A stretch of 64,000 bases of DNA from the NCBI GenBank assembly GCA_945859605.1, contig OX243815.1, positions 28,876,981 to 28,940,980 of the forward strand. The letters run 5' to 3'. The position numbers and the translations under genes are program-made. The DNA comes from Lumbricus rubellus. Taxonomy: Eukaryota; Annelida; Clitellata; Crassiclitellata; Lumbricidae. How positions within the stretch are numbered: position 1 is the stretch's first letter; every line of letters begins with the position of its first letter. Below, one piece after another: positions 12,701 to 26,345 of the stretch. A model generated the notes under the pieces. The model saw nothing but the letters and a program-made list of their open reading frames with translations, made no database searches and had not been told where the DNA came from.

Positions 12701-15700
12701 AAATTGACCAGATAAAGGATCTCCAAATTAGCGAGTTCTTTTTTCGACTCGAACACGGTCTCCTTCCTTCGGTATTCCAAGGTTACCTCCCTCACGCCTC
12801 TGACATCCATTCGCATTTCACTAGGAATTCATCTGCTTTTCGCCCTGTCAAAGCTCAATCTAATACTAGGCGGTTTACTATTAAATCTTATGGCACTAAA
12901 GTATGGAACACAATACCAATTGACATTCGTCAATCGAGTAGTCTGCAGGTATTTAAAAAGAAACTTCGTGTTCTTCTACTCTCCTCCACTAATGCTACTT
13001 GAAGTGCACATGACCATGTGTAGTTAAGATTTTAGTTAAGTACTTAGTTAAGTTTGTTTCTCTATATGCTCTTGACAATATAAGCTTTTATGCAATCTGT
13101 CATCACCTAATTTGTTTTAGTCTCTTTCTTTTAAGCTATCTTGATTAATTTTTCTTGGGACTTTTTTACTTGGGTGACCCTTCCCAGCGGGATGTCCATC
13201 CCTTTTGGGCCCCCCTTTGTAGCCAATGCATGCATGTTTTGTACTTTTATTGTTTTCTTGTTTTCTGGTTGCAATAAAGTGAATTGTATTGTATTGAATT
13301 GTATTGTTGGCGTCCAGGTTTCTCTATGTCATCCTGATTGCAGTTTTCCAATGTTTGGTTTCATCTGTGCCCTTAAATCAGATGAACTTCAAAAGATGGG
13401 TAAGAAGTGCCATAAACCATCCGCAAAACTGGAAAAACGTCTGCTGAAAGGAATGAGATAGATATTTCTTATGTGACACTTATTTGTATTGTAATTATAT
13501 TAGTAACGTGCATCTTATCTGACCATTTATAAAGCGCTTCTTGCAGCAAGAGCCTTTCAGAAGCACTCCCAGTGCTCTGAGCAATTGTGAGGGAAGGACT
13601 AGGTCAAGGTCCTTAAGTGGCGAGGTGGATTCGAACCTCGAACCTTCCGGCTCCAAGACAACGACGCCACCACTACACCACCGCGCCCCACTAGTACGTA
13701 GTTCATATACTAATGGCCTAGCAGTGAGAGTGGTGGTGACGTTGGTGTTGTTTACTGTGAGCATGAAGAGGAGATTTATTTTGGTAATATGACTTGCAAC
13801 AGTTATTACTACTTAAAATGTGACAATGAACTGCTGTTGAAATTGTTTTGTCTTGTTTGCTAGGACTGCACTGTCTTTGGACGCTGATATCGTCGAGAGA
13901 TGTGTGAGCGAGTGGGTGCTGCCGTACGTCAACAAGCGCTTGCGAATAGATCTTAAGTTGCTTCAGGGCACAAAATCTTCACTTCAGGTTGGCTCAACTA
14001 CGGTTTCAGATCCACTGTGAGATGATATTGACTAGGTACCAAGCTAAACCAGAGAAGGCCAAACATAAGCACAATTGATTTGCTGTAATGTTCTATGCCT
14101 GGTCCTGTTAGTTTGGGTTATCTTGGCATAGTTTAATTTTGATAGACCTATAGTAAAGTAATTGCTCACCTAATTGCTAATGATCTAAGTAATATGGTTC
14201 AATTAAATCAGAATCGTGTGCAGTCTGTGATACGTATCAGGAAAATTTATGTACTTTAAGGCTCCTTGGTGAATTTAACATAATGCGCTTTATGTACCTG
14301 ATAGTAGTTCTGCTTACTTTAAATGTTTTCTTTACGCACAACCTGCATACTTATTTCTTACAGCACCTTCTCAAGACATCCATTGAATCAGAAAAATTGT
14401 CTCATATAGTGACTCGGAAAAGTGCGAGGAAAATACAGCGAAAGAGAATTGAAGATGGTAAGCGAAATGCTTTGTTATTCCTTGTACCCTCCAAACTACT
14501 GCACATTTTTTTAATACAGTCAAGCCTGGTAGCATTCATGTGGATGTTGGGAGTTGGGCTGTCAAAACCTTCTGTTGCCAAGTTATTTTGCTGGTGGCTG
14601 TAGCAGAATTTTGTAGAGTTAACGGTACGACGTCTATTTGGGTCTGTTGGTATATTTTTTCATCGTTGCCATGAATCCTTCTGCTTCAAACATGTAGTGT
14701 GGTTCTGCGATTTTTCAGATTTCATGTCTGTTAGTGGATCAGAGACGACAGAGAGCAGCGGCAAGAGAACGTGTGAGCGGCACGTCTCTGGGAGCCATGG
14801 CTCGTGCAGCTGCTGCAGTGACTTTGAAACAAAATCAAGAGCTGCCAAGCGCAAGGTAATGACGCGATCAGTATGTTGGGATGGTGGAAGAGTGTATTGT
14901 TGTTTGTATTGTTGTTTGTATTGTTGTTTGTATTGTTTTTGTATTGTTTTTGTATTGTTATGCTCGTGTTTGGATCTCATCCAAATGATCTTACAGGCTT
15001 TAGGATCACGCTTTAGATTAGTTTGTGTAAAGGCTTATGAACAAGTATATTGTCTTTATTTTTATCTGTGCCTCTTTATAAGCAACTTGGTGCTCTGATT
15101 ACACATTTGGCAAGTTTAGTGTGTGGGGACATTGAGATAAGTATTTCTGCCTTAACCTTTTTGCCTTAAACCTGACATACAACATTAATGATGTGTTAGG
15201 TTTTTGCCTATGTTAAGGTATTTTTGGAATGATAGTTAATAGTTACAGACCTTAAGGATTGCTATGAACTTCCTAGAATTAAATAACTGGGTTTCATTCT
15301 ATCACCTGAAAATGCAAAACCTTTTGCAATGTCAGCTCTGCCTTTTGAGTCAGTTACACGGTTAAATATTGTAACCATTTCCTTTCTGTTTGATTTTTCA
15401 CGTAGAATCTATCCGCATCTCCGTCTTCACCGTCAAAGACCGTCAGACTTTCTTCTTCCGACTGTGCTGCTTGGTTATCGGGAAAGTTGACTTCTTCCAT
15501 CGAAGGAAGTGAAACACCTGGAGACCAATCGTCGGACCCACCTTCATCCGCAGCCTCCGATTCCAAAGCGGCCACCACCGGTTCATCTCATCCAGCGACT
15601 AACGACACATCGTCCATGAGCTGTCGCGGTGTCACCGGGCATTTCTCCCCCAAATCAGATGCCCAAGAGATGCTGTCCGATAAGAAAGTTATGTCAACAT

Positions 15701-18039
15701 CTCAGTTGGTTGCGAGTAACGTGAGTGCTGGTGGTGGAAATGGTGACCGTGACAACACGGAAATCGTTGCAAAAACAGAACAAGGAGAGTTGAAAGCACC
15801 ACGAGTCGCCGAAAAGAAACAGACGAGAACCGTGGCAGTTCAGACGGATGCGTACGACAGCGACTTCAGCGACGACGACGACTCGTCCTCCGAATCGTCG
15901 TCTGGGTCGTCGTCATCGTGCAGCAGCAGCAGCAGCAGTTGCTGCAGCAGTACATCATCATCGTCGTCAGAGGAGTCGGAGGCGGAGGAAACTCCTACCG
16001 ACGCGCAGGCGCAGAACGCCAAGTCCGAGGTCGTGAAGTCGGCCGACGCGTCGGAAGCGGTCGTTCCGAGGGCTGAGGAACGCTCGGAGAATCTATTGTC
16101 CGTGGAAAACGAGATGAGCGTCGACGCCAGTTCGAGCTCGAGTTCCGGTTCGGACGAGAGAAGCAGCTCGAGTTCCACCGGGGATTCATCATCCGTTGCT
16201 GGTACGATACCGGAAAGCGGTCCTTCGTCGCAACCGGCTGCAGACTGTGACGTCCCATACGAAGAAGGCGCAAACAATTCGCAGCCGCTTGAATATGCGT
16301 GCGAAGTGCTGGACAGGACGTTTGTTTCAAATGGTGAGTGTGCGTCAGATCGGCAGAGCTCTGAACCGCAGGAGCAGCCGGATGGAGGAGATGACGGTTC
16401 TCGTCAGTCTGTCCGAGACGCTGACCTGGTTTTGTGCGACCCAAAACCAGCGAGCGCAGCAGACGGCTCCTCCCATCATCAGCTGCCAGAAGAAGCCAAC
16501 AACATTCAGGGCAACTTTACTCAAACAAGAGTCAACTCCGGAACGGGAAATTCACAAGGTCAGTTGGCCTGCTGTGCGAGAAAAGCAGAAGTCGCTCCGA
16601 GGGATTCGTTCTCTGCAGCAGCCGCAGTCGTGAACGACGGTTTCCAGTTCGGGTCTTCCCTCTCCGCCGCCGGTGGCGTACCGAACATCGGGATGGAGTC
16701 GCCAATGTCGGTGAACAGCTGTTCCGAAATGAGCGGATGCAACATGGAGCGAGCGCCGTCGCAGGCGTACTCCGACTGCGCGCAGGTCCAGAACAACGTC
16801 TACGGTGGCATGGAGAACATGGGCGCGTCACCCGCCTGCGGCTACGGAGTCAACCAGTCGATGACCCAGATGACGTCTCCGGCCGGAAGCAGCCAGATCA
16901 CGTCGCCCGTCAGTAATCGGAGTTTCAACATCGCTAGCTGTTCCCCTGCGGCCGGAAATGGATCCGGCTACGGCAGCGCTGTGGAATCCGCTGTTGGAGG
17001 TGGCCAGCTTACTGGAGCGGCTGGCAATCACATGACGGGGTCGGGCACGACGTTTAAGATGCCGGTGGAGGACACACGATACGTGGCAGCGTCGTCGAGC
17101 TACAACGTCAACGGCTATGGCACCGCGATGGCGTCGCCGGCTTCGGTGGGGCAGTGCGGCTACGTCGGTCAGTACGCTGAACAGTCGCCAGGAGGAGGTC
17201 AGTGCGCGGTCATCAACCAGAACTCACCCAACGGGGGGCTTGGCTACACAATGCCGACGCCATCACCCACAAACAGCAGCTCACGCAGCTTCAACATGGC
17301 CTCGCCAAACACGAACGCCTACCACGGCCAGCCGTCGGCGCCACAGGTCTACGACCGCAGTTGTCCAAGCGCGCCCGTCCTCTCGTACGCCCGCGTTCTC
17401 CAGCAGCAACTTCCCGGGGCCGCGGACGCCGTTCCGTGGACCCACTTCTATCCACCGCAGGCGACCGGCTACTCCCTCATCAAGTTCCCCGAGCAGGAGC
17501 TCGTCCCTCAGCACGCGGTCGCTCTGCCGCGAAACTTGATTCCCAACGCTCAGCCGACCGTGGCCGTTCAGCAGCACCTCACCCAGGTCAACCTCGTGCC
17601 GCTAGCGACAAAACCCGCCAAGTGCCCCGGACCCGCCGCTTCGGCGCAGGGCAAGCAGCATCGGCGCTGCGGAAAGAGCTGCAAGAGCAACAGCGCCTGC
17701 GGCAGTTCCTCGCTGTCGACTGTACGCAGTCAGACGGTGGCTCCGAACGTTACGATCCAGCCCGGAACGAACATGATCACGAGTTACAACGTCATCAACA
17801 TGAACGTCGACTATCGGGCGCAGCAGCCGCAGATCGCGGCGTACCCGAGCGGACCATACATCTCGAACGCGGCCTTGATCAACGACGCTCAGCAGATGCA
17901 GAGCCTTAACATCTACCAGCACCGCGCCATCGACTTCCCGCGTCAACCGCGGCCGCACAACAACGTCTACACGGCCACCTACGGCTACATCAACGGGGCG
18001 ATCGCTCAGCAGTCTTTCAACATCATGCGTCAGCAGTAG
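2365..18039 (+). CDS. KAT6: KAT6 (MOZ/MORF)-type MYST histone acetyltransferase, 3' part of gene
   Basis: Nuclear lysine acetyltransferase of the MYST family; family members acetylate histone H3 as the catalytic subunit of BRPF-ING5-EAF6 complexes. Twelve exons read through in phase: ~2365-3774, 4241-4419, 6784-6908, 7790-7862, 9143-9376, 10688-10784, 11412-11564, 12159-12249, 13864-13987, 14364-14457, 14719-14855 and 15406-18039 (TAG stop). The KAT6 assignment rests on the linker KGLIDGLTRFFTPS in the first exon, which precedes the HAT domain in MOZ/MORF, and on the Ser-rich then Met/Asn/Tyr-rich tail. In order: linker, C2HC zinc finger (ICEFC...HMTKC), FEVDG, IYCQN, HLVGYFAK, the acetyl-CoA loop RRKGYG and the C-terminal HAT helices. 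About 1,785 residues are visible; the H15 and PHD domains must lie upstream. The first acceptor could instead be near 2336, and the donor at 4420 (GTTCTT) is weak. The catalytic Cys and Glu appear replaced by Ser and Leu. Family assignment is secure; activity is doubtful. Confidence 0.92.
3833..3885 (-). mobile_element. SINE 3'-tail fragment
   Basis: Contains AAATTTACATAGCGCCCC and CTACTCAGAGGCGCC, the reverse complement of the SINE 3' end. It starts about 60 bp after the end of the large KAT6 exon. Confidence 0.6.
4483..4632. repeat. Inverted pair of SINE tails
   Basis: A minus-oriented SINE tail (AATTTATATAGCACC) faces a plus-oriented tail (GGGCGCTATATAAAT followed by GAATGAATG). The palindromic centre AGATCTAATGAGCTCATTAG extends into flanking bases, so the unit could fold into a hairpin. 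It lies in a KAT6 intron. Confidence 0.6.
5866..5937 (+). mobile_element. SINE 3'-tail fragment
   Basis: Plus-strand tail: GCGCCTCTGAGTAGACTTC, then GGGACGCTATATAAG and a GAATGAATGAAT repeat end. It lacks the tRNA-like head, so it is a 5'-truncated copy. Confidence 0.65.
6952..7022. repeat. TA/TG microsatellite
   Basis: Alternating TA run followed by CA/TG dinucleotides and a second TG run, within a KAT6 intron. Confidence 0.9.
7028..7466 (-). pseudogene. Degenerate non-LTR retrotransposon reverse transcriptase fragment
   Basis: The minus-strand reading includes WPGPLLFTLFATPIG, HKHSPGYQFC, DTQSYISFD and LVAMQSWRLAN. These match the order of RT core motifs in L2/CR1-like elements (GPLLFxLY, then YADDTQLYISF, then the helix before LKLN). 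The YADD catalytic motif is decayed and no other ORF accompanies it, so this is a dead fragment in a KAT6 intron. Confidence 0.7.
8813..9015 (+). mobile_element. tRNA-derived SINE, best copy
   Basis: The head GCGCGATGGTGTAGTGGTGG contains an A-box-like segment, and GGTTCGAATCC at ~8870 is a perfect pol III B box, so the 5' part is a tRNA-like promoter. The body includes CTTGGGCAAGTCCTTCACTC and ends GGGGCGCTATAAC. At least five other long copies and many tails of this family occur in the window, on both strands. Confidence 0.85.
10822..11043 (-). mobile_element. tRNA-derived SINE
   Basis: Reverse-strand copy with the TTTATTTAT tail on its plus-strand left side, the 3' body CCACTCAGAGGCGTTCC and a B-box remnant GATTCGAACCTGG near 10980. 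It begins 37 bp after the KAT6 exon ending at 10784, so it sits next to that donor. Confidence 0.75.
12271..13312 (+). mobile_element. 5'-truncated L2/CR1-like LINE
   Basis: Insertion in the KAT6 intron between exons 12159-12249 and 13864-13987. It holds the 3' part of a reverse-transcriptase ORF, a short 3' UTR and a terminal repeat of ATTGTATTG-type units at ~13283-13312, the kind of short tandem end used by L2/CR1 elements rather than poly(A). It is in the same orientation as the gene. Confidence 0.8.
12277..13002 (+). pseudogene. LINE reverse transcriptase C-terminal region (open, 5'-truncated)
   Basis: One open frame of about 240 codons begins inside the element (NLDKTNFILFK) and continues through FLGVHIDQHLTW, YYTLVYPYLTYCNLVWAST, LQKRAVRIIAG and WNTIPIDIRQS to a TGA-terminated end. 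These are the thumb and connection motifs after the RT core in L2/CR1-type elements (LGVxID..LxW, hPhLxYxxxVW, LQKrAhRxI). The endonuclease and RT palm are absent, so it cannot be autonomous; the lack of stops suggests recent insertion. Confidence 0.85.
13520..13692 (-). mobile_element. tRNA-derived SINE
   Basis: Reverse-strand copy with the B box read as GATTCGAACCTCGAACC near 13628 and the head ending CACCACTACACCACCGCGCC. The 3' end is diverged (TATAAAGCGCTTCTTGC). It lies in the same KAT6 intron as the LINE. Confidence 0.75.
14885..14960. repeat. Minisatellite of TGTTTGTATTGT units
   Basis: About four 12-bp units followed by shorter TTTTTGTATTG units, beginning 30 bp after a KAT6 donor. 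Confidence 0.85.
15406..18039 (+). CDS. KAT6: KAT6 terminal exon: Ser-rich and Met/Asn/Tyr-rich C-terminal tail
   Basis: Single 878-codon exon from a TAG acceptor (15403-15405) to TAG at 18037-18039. The first part is acidic and Ser-rich (long Ser/Asp/Glu runs at ~15850-16180). The rest is rich in Ser, Asn, Met, Tyr, Gly and Gln and ends with segments such as TNMITSYNVINMNV and NIYQHRAIDFPR. Vertebrate KAT6A/B end in a comparable Ser/Met-rich transactivation domain that recruits RUNX-type factors; the composition and the YNV-MNMN-like string support homology, though sequence similarity is otherwise low. GC content is clearly higher than in the flanking introns. Confidence 0.85.
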   Translation, partial: NLSASPSSPSKTVRLSSSDCAAWLSGKLTSSIEGSETPGDQSSDPPSSAASDSKAATTGSSHPATNDTSSMSCRGVTGHFSPKSDAQEMLSDKKVMSTSQLVASNVSAGGGNGDRDNTEIVAKTEQGELKAPRVAEKKQTRTVAVQTDAYDSDFSDDDDSSSESSSGSSSSCSSSSSSCCSSTSSSSSEESEAEETPTDAQAQNAKSEVVKSADASEAVVPRAEERSENLLSVENEMSVDASSSSSSGSDERSSSSSTGDSSSVAGTIPESGPSSQPAADCDVPYEEGANNSQPLEYACEVLDRTFVSNGECASDRQSSEPQEQPDGGDDGSRQSVRDADLVLCDPKPASAADGSSHHQLPEEANNIQGNFTQTRVNSGTGNSQGQLACCARKAEVAPRDSFSAAAAVVNDGFQFGSSLSAAGGVPNIGMESPMSVNSCSEMSGCNMERAPSQAYSDCAQVQNNVYGGMENMGASPACGYGVNQSMTQMTSPAGSSQITSPVSNRSFNIASCSPAAGNGSGYGSAVESAVGGGQLTGAAGNHMTGSGTTFKMPVEDTRYVAASSSYNVNGYGTAMASPASVGQCGYVGQYAEQSPGGGQCAVINQNSPNGGLGYTMPTPSPTNSSSRSFNMASPNTNAYHGQPSAPQVYDRSCPSAPVLSYARVLQQQLPGAADAVPWTHFYPPQATGYSLIKFPEQELVPQHAVALPRNLIPNAQPTVAVQQHLTQVNLVPLATKPAKCPGPAASAQGKQHRRCGKSCKSNSACGSSSLSTVRSQTVAPNVTIQPGTNMITSYNVINMNVDYRAQQPQIAAYPSGPYISNAALINDAQQMQSLNIYQHRAIDFPRQPRPHNNVYTATYGYINGAIAQQSFNIMRQQ

Positions 18040-21000
18040 CAGCCGTTTCCCTAAAAGGGGAGTCGTTTGATGAACGTGGGTCAGGGTGTTGTGTATCGTC
18101 GACCTACTACTGTCTGTACGTGTGTGCGTGTGGATGACGATCTATCAATGCCAGTGATACGATTGAAGTTAGGAATGCGAGCAACGAATTGACGAGTCCT
18201 GCACCTTCAACAGCGTCTGGTTGAAACGGTGCGTTAGTGTCTGGTGCGACAGAGTACAGCTTTAGAACCGAATCTCAAGAAAGCTTGAAATTTGTCTGTC
18301 GGCAACATATCAGGAAGAGAAGGAATTGAGTTAGCGGACATTGTTGCGTCGGACATTGTTGCGCCCGTCTTCTGCTGTCCGAGAACGAAACGAGATCCGC
18401 CATTTTGAAGATACGAACGAAAGAGAAGGCAGCGTGCAGGGACAGAGTGAAATATGTGCCAAAGTTCTTTGGAAATAGACGTACCGAAGTGGATCATGGC
18501 TGCCGTATGATCCGCTTGCGGTCGGTGATGAACAGTGATGAACTACGACTTGAACCCTGTGACAACTGTTTCCCGTTCAGAACTGATTCTAATCTCAGTC
18601 GACCAGTTTCGATCGCTGGGTTAAACTTGAAAGAAAGCAAAAGCTGACGTTTAATGCGCGTTGTATTTTCTATCCAGATTCTGGCAGCAGCACATTGTTC
18701 TCGGAACGCTAATTATTTGCCGTGGGTTGCATTCTTTGCGATTAATCTCATACTTTTGTTGCTTTGGACAATGATTAACTTTGGCAGAGATATCGGTCTC
18801 TCAGTTGTTACTGCTTTTCACAACATCGTTAGGGCTGTGTCTGACTGCATGTATCACAGTTCTGCCGTAATTAGCGTTAGCATTCGGCTGAGCCATCCGA
18901 TCTTGTTCAACAGCGTTTACAATCCTGCCTGGCTTATCGGTATTCTTGTTCTTAGAATGTAGACAGGAGAGAGAGCCTTGTTTTTGCATGATCTTAGCTG
19001 CAGTTCGGAACCTATTTGCGATTTCCAAAGAAAGTTCTAGCTTCTTCCAGCTCATCTGCACGACGTATAATTTTTCACTTTTATCAAAAAGCTTTAAGTT
19101 GCTGATTGTTGTTGAACTGTTTGCAGACCGAATAGCCAGATTGTAAGTGATATGAACAGTCTTTCCTCATAACTGCTTTGGAACCATTGTTTTTTTCTGA
19201 ACAATAGAACACGAGTTGATGCCAACACTCTGCCATCATCGCATCGTTGTTCTGTTGCTTTTGGTCATCTCCATATTCCCTTCTTTTAATTCTGGATTTT
19301 CAGCATCCACCACGGCGTGCCTGCTTTGCTTAAGTGTTCGGATTGGCGAATCCAGCCAAGTTCTAGCGTTAGGGCTCGCTTTGTGTACATATATGCGAAT
19401 GGCTTAAGTAGTCATGCTTAGAGGAGTTGAAGTAACTGGGTTATTGAATTTCTTTGGGGACCTGAGATCTGAGAGCATTTATCAATGATGATGATGCCAT
19501 TATTATTGATCAAATGTCATAAGCAGTTAACCCAAAAAATGTAAATTCGTCTGATTTTGATCGGTTTGTGACTTAGTTGTTAAATGTGCCAATTTTGTTG
19601 GAGGATTTTTAGTGATATTTGTTATCTTTAGTGTAGTAATCACTGGAGTTAGGTTGACCTGGAGCATGTACCATATTGGGAAATGTTACAAATGGTTTGA
19701 GCCAGAAGATTTGTGGCTTTGCACAGGAAGGAAGCCACTTCTTTCTGGATCGCTTCATCGTAATATCGGTGAGGAGTTTGCTCTTATCGTCAGGTGCACA
19801 ATTAGAGTTGTGATTGGCACCTGCATTTCAGCAGTCCTTGATTTGTGGCTTAAGAATCAAACCAAACAATTGGCAAATCTGTTTAAAAGCATTAACAGCA
19901 TTACTGTCCCCCCCCCCCTCCCCAAGACTTCTTGAGACCATTCAAACCAGATAGGAAGTTCCGTTTCTAAATGTTGAGACTCATATCTATCTACCCCGGT
20001 ATCCTTCAACTATATGGTCTGTAAGGTTTATACGAAAATTCTGCCAGGTCCTAATTTTACTGCTGTTTAGTGTAGACCATAAACGAATTTAAAGTGAAAA
20101 CCCACATGTGTAAATATGGCTGGCAGAGAGGGCATTAGCTACTTGATTTGAAGTGACGTTGGTTATATTGCAGACACTTACTTCATCCAAGTAATCCACT
20201 GTCAAAATCATCTTTACCGTCATTGTATTTATGATTCGTTATTTACGATGCTGAAAGTTAAAAAGATGTGTATGCGTGTGAGACAATTTTATGCAATCGT
20301 TACGACTGTATTATGCAACCATTCGACGTTGAAATGAATGGTGATAATAATAATATTATGATTGTTATGTTCTTCCCTCTTCTTTCCTTGCTTTGTTTGT
20401 CACTCTGAAGATTATTATATCTTAATAATGTTTTCTCAATAGAATAATATATATACTTTAAAAGTTAACATTTGAATATTATATATACATACGTATGTAT
20501 ATAGTTTATTTTTCTTGCGTATGCCGTGTAATACAACCGTGTATAAAACTCTATACATATGTTAGATATAAAATATACAACTGTACTTGTCTTTGTTTTC
20601 ATGCAGTAGCTCTTTAACGGGTGACCTGCCTTGTGCACTAAATCTTGTGTGTCTGAATTCATGCTTGTTTCATTTTACATCATCAATGTGACAACTACTC
20701 CAGAAAGTTTCCTTCCATGAAAAACAAACTTGTGTCCTTGTTGACTTCACTTCCAACTTCCCTCCCAATGAAGAGTAGCCACACATATATTTGGCAAGTC
20801 TATTTTCAGATGTATATTCGTTGCCACAAAATTCCCTTAATAGAAAATCGTAACTTAGCTCCTGGTTTGCAACCACCTGCGTAACTAGTAAAATAGTTGC
20901 ATCTATGACAACCAGATTTGTTCAACAAATCTTGACGAATGGATTGAATGAAGAAATGAACATGTTTTGAAGCAGCTGCTTTTCTCTTGAAAACAAAAAG

Positions 21001-23968
21001 CATCCATAGTTAATAATTTTGAGAAAATTTTGAGGAAGTTATATAATTAGAAAATAATGACAAACTGCATGTGAAAGAATTAAGCCATGGAGGCAGAACT
21101 TGTACCTTATTGTATCAGCTTGGGTTTGTGATTTATAAGCACAGAATTTTATCAAACTATATTATTTTAAATTATGTCTAGACTGGGTGCATAGCATGGG
21201 TGTATATAATATGTATAGGTTGGAGGTTTGGAGCTTGTTGCAAGGTTGTCACAGTTCAGCAGCAAAACAAAACTATCACACTACAGAACAATTAAAACTA
21301 TTATTCATTGTCCTAACATTGTAAACGTGTTGGTCATTGAATCGCGTCAAAACAAGCCATCAATTCAACTAGGTTGAGGTAAAATCAACTTGATCAATCG
21401 TGAGTATACTCGTAGCCCCAAATTCCGGTCTTCAACCCATCATTCTCGATGAAAATCACATTACACAACAAAACTATTCTATAGTGCTACTTGCGAAGCT
21501 TCGAAATTAGAAGACCAGTTCTGAGCGTTCATCTCAGTTCTTGATCACTTAATTATTTGTATTAGCCCAACAGCTACTCTCCCTACAGGTGCTACTGGAT
21601 TGAAATGAAACTTGTCCAGTTGGTACGGTACAATGTTTTTACTTGTAAATGTGAAGTAAAACTCCAAAATTCTCAGCGTCACAGACCAGCTTATATGGTA
21701 ATTATCAACACATCAAATAAAGCGTGAGTTAAATGAAAAGCTGTAGTCATAGTCTCAAAATGTGCTTTAAAAATCTTTGGTTTGAATTGTCGTACCCTGT
21801 CAATCCATTTCATTTGTTAATCACCCACACCCTTCTGGTTGGCTTGTTTAATGCAGACAACTTCAACTTTTATTATCTCCATCAGATATGCAAAATATCA
21901 ACACAACTAAAATACATTTAAAATATATAATATTCAACATTAAATACTGCAGTGACAGGCTATAAACAGTGTCATCCATTAAGTAAATTCAAACACACAG
22001 AAGGGAGGAGTCCAAAGCAGGTCACTTCTGTAGGTATCCTTTACAGATGACCCCAAAACACAAGCCGTGGTATATTCAATCCTAGCAAGGTTAAATAAAC
22101 TGATAAAATAATATTTCAAACATTTGCAAAGATGGCGCATACCAAAACCAGCAACTACAGAGACAACTGAGGGCGTATCAGGACTTTTCAGGTTGATATT
22201 AAAATTGAACAAATTTCATCAACATTTTTGGAGTAATTAATCTGGTATTGAAATCACATGGCAGTGCTTTTCCAACAGTTCATAACTATAGAACAATGAA
22301 GTCAAGTTCATAGTGTGTCAGTCAATCAAACAAAATTTTCAAATGGCAAAAGTGCCTCGACTTTAAAAGATAGCCATATTCTGCAAATAGTAAGACCATT
22401 TGACATTAAAAAAGCTTGAGTGGAAACCAAAAACAATGGACATTCAAGCAAAGATTTTGTTGCAGTCTAAAAATATATAAAGCAACACCTACAGGTATAT
22501 TTGGTCAGTCTCACAAATAGCTGAGCAAAAGAAATACCAAACTAGACCGTAGTAAAGCCGGCAATATCCAAGGGTTATTAACTTATTATTCATTGATAAA
22601 TCGCTGTGATGCTGCCAATCGCATTTCACTGAATGAAAAACCTGCGTCAATCAAAAATTATACAGCACACTAAACGTCTAACGCTAAATCTTGAAACACA
22701 ACACAAGCATCAAGGTCTTAGCAAAACGTGTTAACACAGGGTACAACTACTACGTCTGGTCCAACAAATGGACAAGAACAAGATAATAATCAAAATAACA
22801 ACAGTCAAATCCCTGACAAGAGTTTTCTTTGTAACAGCTAATCAGCTTTATAGTTGATCTAAATGCTAAAGGGGAAGAAACTGAATAAAAAAATTCAACT
22901 TCAACAAGTTATCAAATTCTCAAAGGGCTACCGCTGAAATTTTACAAGTGGCTAGAATTCATATGTCCAACAATTTCTGTTTAAAAAATTCAACTTTCCA
23001 GCAAATTTTCCAGTACCTAAGATGTGTCCACAAGAAGTGCACGGGCTGGCCCCGTCAACGCAAAGTTCTGCAATTGCATGGCAAATGTTCACCTTTTTAC
23101 GCATTAGATGACAGTAATATGTCCATTTAATGTTGCCTAAATAAGTGCATCTGAATAAAACAGGCCAATGTCATCAACTAAACACTAAGAGTTTACAATT
23201 GTCATTTATTACGTGTTACAAAGTGCAAGAGTTTAGGTAGACAGCAAATAAAACATGACACCAGCATTCAAACTTCTTATAAAATTTATAAAATGCTCAA
23301 CTTGGCATTGATCAATTCAAACTACTAAGCTCCACACCTTGCAAATGGCATATTGTTACAACTTGTTCCTATGGCCATCACTCTAAAAAGTTATATTTGA
23401 TAAGAAATTATATTTGATAAGAAGTTATATTTGATAAGGTAATCATTAAAGATGCCTAACACAATGCTGCAGTTCAACAACCATACAGTGCATCACGAGT
23501 TAAAATGTTTAGGGTGATTCGCTCTTCTTCAAACCAATTCAGCATAACCATTACTCAATCAAAATGTTTAAATACTAGGATCAAAAGAGTATGTCACAAT
23601 AGCAACCTGCACATCTTTTGACACAGGCAAGTTGCATGCTCATTGACAAGAACATCAAGAAAAAGAAGTCACTTTCAAAACTGTAACCAGACCTGGCAGA
23701 TACTTATAAGAATCACTCATTTTATCAAGTAATGAAATTTTAAATTTCGCAAAGATCTTAACCTGTACTGTTTAAGCAAGTTATGCCTATCCCCAGAAGA
23801 CTGAAACCTTAATTTATCCCCTCTTGTTGCAAAACAAACTACACACCATACAATGATGCACAAACGTTACTATCAAATGGTCCAACAAAAATTCACATAA
23901 ATGTGTATCCTAATCTAAAAATTCTGTTCCTGATTTTTGTCACAGTCTTTGGCAAACAAAGCCTCTTT
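18040..23968. other. KAT6 3' UTR and convergent intergenic region
   Basis: From the KAT6 stop to the H3.3 stop no convincing coding exon was seen on either strand; open frames are short and compositionally random. The first 1-2 kb is presumably KAT6 3' UTR and the last few hundred bases H3.3 3' UTR (a minus-strand AATAAA lies at about 23,203-23,208), but no polyadenylation site could be assigned firmly. A C-run lies at 19905-19917. Confidence 0.5.
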
Positions 23969-26140
<2,172 letters not shown>

Positions 26141-26149
26141 TGTGATGAA

Positions 26150-26345
26150 TTATTCAGCCAACAAACGTTCAATACAACCGTCGTTCCTTGAAATACCTTT
26201 ACCTACACGCCAAACAATCTCCCCGAAACGCTGACGAAGCTTCGCTGCGATTGGCTGCGTAAGCTCGTGCTCTGATTGGTTAACAAGCGAAGGCTGCTAT
26301 TGGTGAGAAATCCTACGTTCTGATTGGATAGTTTCAATCCAGTTT
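26150..26345 (-). promoter_or_regulatory. H3.3 promoter with four CCAAT boxes
   Basis: On the minus strand CCAAT occurs at 26250-26254, 26275-26279, 26299-26303 and 26323-26327, all in the same orientation and spaced 24-25 bp apart, just upstream of the predicted non-coding first exon. CCAAT arrays bind NF-Y and are typical of histone and cell-cycle promoters. No TATA box was seen. The start site itself is inferred. Confidence 0.75.

Noticed and set aside
13988..14020. Short KAT6 isoform reading through the donor at 13988 to a TGA
   Set aside because: Possible by intron retention, but the next exon joins in phase with good splice sites and leads to a KAT6-like tail, so the spliced reading is preferred.
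15840..16444. Minus-strand and alternate-frame open stretches opposite the KAT6 terminal exon
   Set aside because: They arise from the Ser/Asp/Gly repeat composition of the real exon, lack family similarity and have no splice context.
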